From Strongylocentrotus purpuratus (taxonomy: Eukaryota; Echinodermata; Echinoidea; Camarodonta; Strongylocentrotidae): DNA of 64,000 bases. Numbering within the stretch: position 1 is the stretch's first letter; each line of letters starts with the position of its first letter. Location: assembly GCF_000002235.5 (NCBI RefSeq), contig NW_022145607.1, forward strand, positions 36,431,029 to 36,495,028. The letters are read 5' to 3'. Under the pieces are notes generated by a model. That model was given only the letters and a program-made list of their open reading frames with translations. It had not been told where the DNA came from and did no database searches. This document shows positions 59,701-64,000 of this stretch, piece by piece. A program made the position numbers and the translations under genes.

Positions 59701-62700
59701 TACCATCATCCCTTGCCTTGCGGCTCGGGATGATAGTAGCCCCGAGATCACCTCGGTGATGATAATTTGCTCCATTACCCTCGTAGTCGATTAATATTTG
59801 CTTATTATCCTGACAATGAGAGCTTGTACATTATGTAAATGGCAATCCCTATCTACTTTACAAATGCTTTGTACGTCATTCATTAATGACTAGCTAAGAT
59901 AGATGCCTCTAAACAATCACTTGAAAGATAAGAAAACAAAACAAAAGGTACAATTTCATGACATGCATGTACAATGTAAGCTATGAAAACATATGAGGCA
60001 ACATGAAATAAGAGAACAAAATTCTTTTTGTTAAAGCACATCCATCTCTTTTCAAGTTCTATTTTGACATGGGGGTGTTTCACAAAGACTAAGATCGACT
60101 TTAAGTTGGACTTAACTATGGCAGGCTGTTCATGCCACTACTTCATCTAACCATTCCTGGCATTGGTTTCTCAAGGGACGAACAAATCATGGTCACAAAT
60201 TTACATTTTTTGATAGTTTATATATTGCAGGAAAAAATATTATCTAGAGATCATATTTGAGATACCAATGGTAAGAGCAACCAGTGGCATGAAATTATGA
60301 ATGGCCTATCCTAGTTTAGTTCAACTTAAAGTCAATCTTAGTCTATGTGAAACACCCCCCATGGTACATTAAGTCACTTCTGCAGTGTAAGAATGATGAG
60401 ACCCTACCACTGGGCAATGAGCAACTTCAACACACGCACCAACAATTCTAAGGAATGTCTTTGAGACAAAAACGAAACAAAACATTATAATACTAGGCAA
60501 AAGATAGAGGCCGATTTAATTTTTACAATGGATCGGTACTTTATGAAATGAACCTGTCTGTAAACTGAGCTTGCAGATACCTGGTTATCTGTGCCATGTT
60601 GGTAGTCCTGTGCATCAACTCCTGAATAAAGGCAATAGCTTGGGAGGTGTATGGACCTACTTGCTGTGGATTGCCAGATAGAAAGCGATCCTTGAATTCA
60701 CTCAGTATAAACCTCCTCAGGGTGCTATAGAGAACATCAAAACATCATCAATCAACATTTCTTAAAATGCCTATGTTTTTGTTGTTTATTTATAGCAATG
60801 AAAAGTTTTAGATTAATCATTATTAAATAAAAACACAAAGCAATACATAACAATGGTGGCAAATGATTTACATGATAAACTAATAAGAAGAGTTTTAAAA
60901 AAAGTATGTGGTACATAAATCAACAAAAGTGTAAACAGAGTAGCACAATGGGTCACCAGTACATAATGCATGCCACGCATCCAAAGCAAATACAGAGTTA
61001 CAAACAGGTAGAAGCAGGGAGCAGAGGCATGTACATTGTAAGAGAGTGGGAAACCTAATGCTGCCTTTATACCTTGATGTCATTCAAAGCGAACAGAGCC
61101 CCCTATGACTGTGCAATCATGGGCATTTTGATCAGGTTTCTTGCATATTTCTTGACTTAATATTCTTAATTGTCAACCCGTTTTATAGAACAAATAATTC
61201 ATGCATTAGTGATATGCACTGCACTTGGTTTAAAAGTCACAATGAGTTGGATAATAAACTTGACAAGTCTCATTCATTATTGTGAATTAACCTGCGTGCA
61301 GTATCTATTCACTAATGCACTCACAAACATGAATCATTTGTATACTAACCTGTCTTTCGGATCCACAGAAGTCTTAAAGGTAGAACTCAATGCTTTCTGT
61401 GAAACAAACAAAAATCATCTTCACAAATAATACATTAATTATAAAGTCTCTATTTGCTTTAAAAATCCTAGATATTATTATCACAGCATTAGTTCTGAAG
61501 ACCATAGTGCTCAATAATTTGAAGGAATGAATTCAACCAGGTACCCACTTACCATACTGCAACTGGGGCGAGTGTGGCAAAGATAGATTGATGTTTCGAC
61601 AAATCCTGTAACTTGTGATCTACAGGCCGGTGACTTATCAAACAAGACCACAAGAGTCCACTGACACAGGGTACATACAGTATCTTATCAAATTCACATA
61701 AATACCTACATCCATTACCCATAGAAAGCATATTTACGTCCGATTACATCTGCAGGGAATTAACTCTTCACAAGAAATCGTCTCTCAACAGTTCCAAAGG
61801 TTTATTAATATTGTAACTATACAACCTTCCATTCATTCAAGACAATGCTAGTGAATGCCTGACATGGCAAAATCTATCATATTACTAAAACTTTAAGAAG
61901 TGAGCTCGTTTCTGGAGGTCTAAAATCTCAATATCATCTGGAGCCAATAGAGCTCTAATTCCAGGTAAAATTATTTAAGTTAATTCTTTATATGCCATAC
62001 AAATAATCTCCCTGTGCCATATTGTATTTATTGTGGGATAAATATATACCAAAGGCTTTGAGATTATCTAGCTGTTTCCAGAGCAAGAATAATCTATGCC
62101 AGTGTTAAAGGGTTGTCATGGAGCTCATCAAGACCAAAAATTGATAATTTTGCAATCCATTGTGTTGCACAAATCATCTCCCATCAAAAGACCAGTTTAC
62201 TAACATATTCAAATTGTCTGCATACTTTTTAAAAAAAAGGTTGTTTTGACAACCTGAAAGCTTGCCCAAGGCTTGCTCGACATAGCAACAAGTAATACAT
62301 GCAGACTGGACTCCAAGTATTGAAGTTCATTCATTGATAACAGGTTAACTAAATAACTCATCACTAGGTCCCAAGGAAAGAAACATCCATAGGTTTGAAT
62401 ATTTGTTATTAAGCCGGTCTATTGTTGCCTATTTATTGTTTTGTGCCAATTTGCACGTGTGGAAAATGAGTGACTGTGCAGAGGGGCACAGAAAGCAACC
62501 AAAGAGTTAATGCCCTCCCATCTCCAATCAGACGATATATGCTGTATATGATACATACCAACAGTGGATGAAGGCCTTCTCCAAACCCCGATGTAGAGAG
62601 TTTCTATAAAAAGAAGAAAAAGAAAGTATGTTATATGGAATAAAAAATGTAGTACTTTAATTAACAGAATTGACTGAACAAATAAGAATGGGTTCTACAA

Positions 62701-63257
62701 CTTCGCCATAATTTCTTTATTTCTTACATGTACATGCACCAATGCAACGAGTAATGCAGAAACATTGATAGATTCGATGGCAACAAAACTCCCACTTCAT
62801 TTTCACATTTCATTTCATTTCATTTCATTTCATTAATTCAGTTCTGATTGGTAGACCATTCAATTTACCCCCCCCCCCCCCCCCAATTTTTTTTCCAATC
62901 AGACTTAGGCAGGCCTGAAACTGTATCTCCAAGTTCAAGGAAAAACTTGATGCCTTGTGATCCCTTGAATTGAAATGACGATGGTTTATTGTTAACTGAC
63001 TGAGTCAGTTGTGAATACATAATAAAATCAGTATAAATTAAAACATACGTGAGGAAATATGAACGTATTAAGAACATGTGCAAGCAAAATACTTTGATCT
63101 TGTATTCATGAATATTCTTTTTTTTTAAAATTCAAACTCTAGAATATGTGGAACTCACCACTTTGTATCTGATGAAGTAATGACATGTGATTTCTTTCAA
63201 CTTCCTCTGGATGTAAGAATCTCTAGAAACATCATGGAGACCAATACCTTCTACAAA
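56650..63257 (-). CDS. MMS22L: MMS22L, C-terminal exons (gene continues past the right edge)
   Basis: MMS22L partners TONSL in the nucleus and helps load RAD51 at stalled or broken replication forks. Exons (minus): 63257-63159, 62603-62559, 61396-61350, 60724-60554, 58746-58612, 57002-56811 and, tentatively, 56728-56650. Phases agree at every junction. Compared with the human C-terminus as I remember it, DSYIQRKLKEITCHYFIRYK fits NAYLNQLLGNVIEQYIGRF, GLHPLLKALSST fits GQHPVLLALRNT, and STLRRFILSEF with AIAFIQEL fits SSLKKCIVQVI with ILAFILQL. The run VLNFMLLCDSTSVKGQ with LTQMMNACK fits ILKCLVLVSEPQVKRL with LQYMVKACQ, and LARLESLAVLHPKLVIRLI fits YSILETVATLDQQVVIHLI. About 255 of roughly 1240 residues are here. 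The rest would lie above 63258. Confidence 0.85.
56811..57002 (-). CDS. MMS22L: MMS22L exon (192 nt)
   Basis: Acceptor TTTTTTCAG. Encodes LELVSVVRSFLSRHIHHHRK and on to LIEECEHRRAVGVDTVL. The donor AG|GTAATC is modest. If unused, the frame ends at once with AGG TAA, leaving a protein about 25 residues shorter than expected. Confidence 0.82.
57600..57780 (+). mobile_element. SINE-like dispersed repeat
   Basis: Text from GGTGTGGGTACCTGGTAGG to GAGCAATACAAATGTAGC followed by (ATT)n. A clear pol III box pair was not found. Similarity of this type of repeat to other marine invertebrate repeats is from memory. Confidence 0.5.
58276..58539. mobile_element. Tc1/mariner-type MITE (TA flanks)
   Basis: 264 bp with ends CAGTGCATCCCAGAAAAAAC and (inverse) CAGTGCGTCCCAAGAAAAAA, flanked by TA. 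A second TCTGGGACGTTTTTT just inside the right end shows a doubled terminus. Confidence 0.75.
58612..58746 (-). CDS. MMS22L: MMS22L exon (135 nt)
   Basis: Acceptor TCGTCAG, donor GA|GTAAGT. Encodes RDTVVLLGAVLNFMLLCDST and on to NACKIDTPQEL. Confidence 0.85.
58864..59239 (-). mobile_element. MITE, TIR TTTAAAGGTAAAGACCAGT
   Basis: 376 bp with near-perfect 20-bp inverted ends. The centre is the reverse of the body of 39103-39497 and 56288-56682, but the TIRs differ (GACCAG instead of TTGAG). Confidence 0.8.
59654..59784. repeat. Long hairpin with 57-59-bp arms
   Basis: Left arm ACTCGGGCAATGGATAC ... CATCATCCC, right arm GGGATGATAGTAGCCCC ... CATTACCCTCG, loop about 15 bases. Arms match at about 90%. 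Confidence 0.75.
60071..60360. mobile_element. MITE, TIR GGGGGTGTTTCACA
   Basis: 290 bp. Left GGGGGTGTTTCACAAAGACT and inverse right GGGGGGTGTTTCACATAGAC extend together for about 38 bp (on to AAGATYGACTTTAAGTTG). Confidence 0.8.
60554..60724 (-). CDS. MMS22L: MMS22L exon (171 nt)
   Basis: Acceptor CTCTATAG. Encodes TLRRFILSEFKDRFLSGNPQ and on to ITRYLQAQFTD. The donor ACAG|GTTCAT is weak but keeps the phase for the next exon. Confidence 0.83.
60725..62558. other. MMS22L introns (apart from the 61350-61396 exon)
   Basis: AT-rich intron sequence. No repeat or RNA gene recognised. Confidence 0.4.
61350..61396 (-). CDS. MMS22L: MMS22L exon (47 nt)
   Basis: Acceptor TTTCACAG, donor ACAG|GTTAGT. 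Encodes KALSSTFKTSVDPKD and ends in phase 2, completed to Ser by the next exon. Confidence 0.8.
62559..62603 (-). CDS. MMS22L: MMS22L exon (45 nt)
   Basis: Acceptor TTTTATAG, donor TTG|GTATGT. Encodes KLSTSGFGEGLHPLL. Recognised because GLHPLL continues the human alignment. Confidence 0.8.
62604..63158. other. MMS22L intron
   Basis: (CATTT)n at 62805-62834 and a C run at 62869-62884. Nothing else recognised. Confidence 0.45.
63159..63257 (-). CDS. MMS22L: MMS22L exon (first in window)
   Basis: 99 nt, phase 0 at both ends, acceptor TACTAG, donor GTG|GTGAGT. Encodes FVEGIGLHDVSRDSYIQR and on to HYFIRYKV. Confidence 0.82.
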
Positions 63258-64000
63258 CTAGTACCAAAAAGACAAACATGGAAACCAGTAAGAAAAAGGC
63301 AGATAGCATTACGAGAAGATTATCATTATTTATTTATTGCAACAAAAACCTGAGGTTTGATTTCTAGATTGTGTTCTATACATATATTTGACTTAAGTTC
63401 TGATACTGAACAAAGAATATTTAGGAAAATACATTATGTAACAAAAAAAGAAAATAAAGAATTAAATATCAACCTCATCATGAGCCTCAACAAGGCTACA
63501 TTTAACTTTTAAGGTTTTTAACAAAAATGGGGAGTAGGGCATAATTCCCCACAAATTAAAACCCCACTGTACTACTTGCTCCCTCTATATAGGAAACAAT
63601 GCCTAATCAGTGACCATTGGTCCCCCATGATCCTCTTTTTCTTATGTTAATTGAGAGCTGATTTGATGAGATAGCCACCAGTCAGTGAGCACCCTGGGTG
63701 GTCTAATCCAGAGCTGCCAACCTTGTGCGACCAAAAAAAGGAATCATGATGGCAAAAAAAAGGAATTTCAAGCAAAAAAGAGGAATTCATAAAAACGAAA
63801 CTTACAACCACGCGCGACACACTTCTAATGCAGAAATGTTCATTCCTCATGCTTTTTTTTCCATACAAGCAGGTTTTTTTGTTTTCATTATTTTGGTATT
63901 ATCGGCATTTCATTCTTTTTGAGAATATTATTCTCTTCAAGTATGTTTTAAAATTAGTTTTCTATTGAATTTGGGATCAAATCACCATTTTAGGGCAGTT
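63258..64000. other. MMS22L intron up to the window edge
   Basis: Holds the dispersed repeat 63525-63705 (inverse of 48125-48297). 63715-63800 is A-rich. No exon recognised, so the next upstream exon is beyond the window. Confidence 0.4.

Larger units (their letters stand above)
59240..60553. other. MMS22L intron
   Basis: Holds the hairpin at 59654-59784 and the MITE at 60071-60360. No other feature recognised. Confidence 0.5.

Overview
The window is animal nuclear DNA. It has spliced genes with GT-AG introns, many non-LTR retrotransposons, miniature inverted-repeat DNA transposons, Helitron-like elements and long homopolymer G/C runs. The repeat mixture, including short repeats ending in a 'gctatataaa + ATT' tail, points to a marine invertebrate deuterostome such as an echinoderm. 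That is inference; no gene here fixes the species.

Region by region: (1) 1-240 is the edge of a LINE reverse transcriptase on the minus strand. (2) 723-6101 (minus) is a complete four-exon SLC16/monocarboxylate-transporter-like gene of 536 codons, with relics of two partial exon duplications. (3) 6600-8870 is a decayed LINE with an RTE-like reverse transcriptase. (4) 8958-29500 is a 20.5-kb block made almost wholly of Helitron-like (Helentron/HINE-type) non-autonomous elements inserted into one another. All seven plus-strand 5' ends can be paired with seven plus-strand 3' ends, and an inverted sub-block (19324-27385) sits inside one element. (5) 29586-31330 (minus) and about 31930-35990 (plus) are two LINEs, the second with both ORFs. 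(6) 36500-50000 is a transposon-rich stretch: foldback elements, two hAT-type MITEs with perfect 8-bp target duplications, a FLYWCH/Mutator-like remnant, two opposed copies of one minisatellite, a roughly 217-bp satellite split by a 2.3-kb inverted-repeat transposon, and a Tx1/L1-type LINE tail. (7) 50000-53000 is AT-rich and featureless to me. (8) 53200-55600 holds two LINE tails and a 129-bp tandem repeat. (9) 56650-63257 (minus) holds the last seven recognised exons of MMS22L, a replication-fork repair protein; the rest of the gene lies beyond the right edge. Its introns carry several MITEs and a SINE-like repeat.

The two host genes are unrelated: one is a plasma-membrane solute carrier, the other a nuclear genome-stability factor. 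The most novel structure is the nested Helitron-like block. It has three subfamilies whose 5' and 3' subterminal repeats change together, an internal 74-nt tRNA-like module in the longer subfamilies, repeated TGACGTCA motifs, and an apparently perfect 1.96-kb tandem duplication. No LTR or viral element was recognised.
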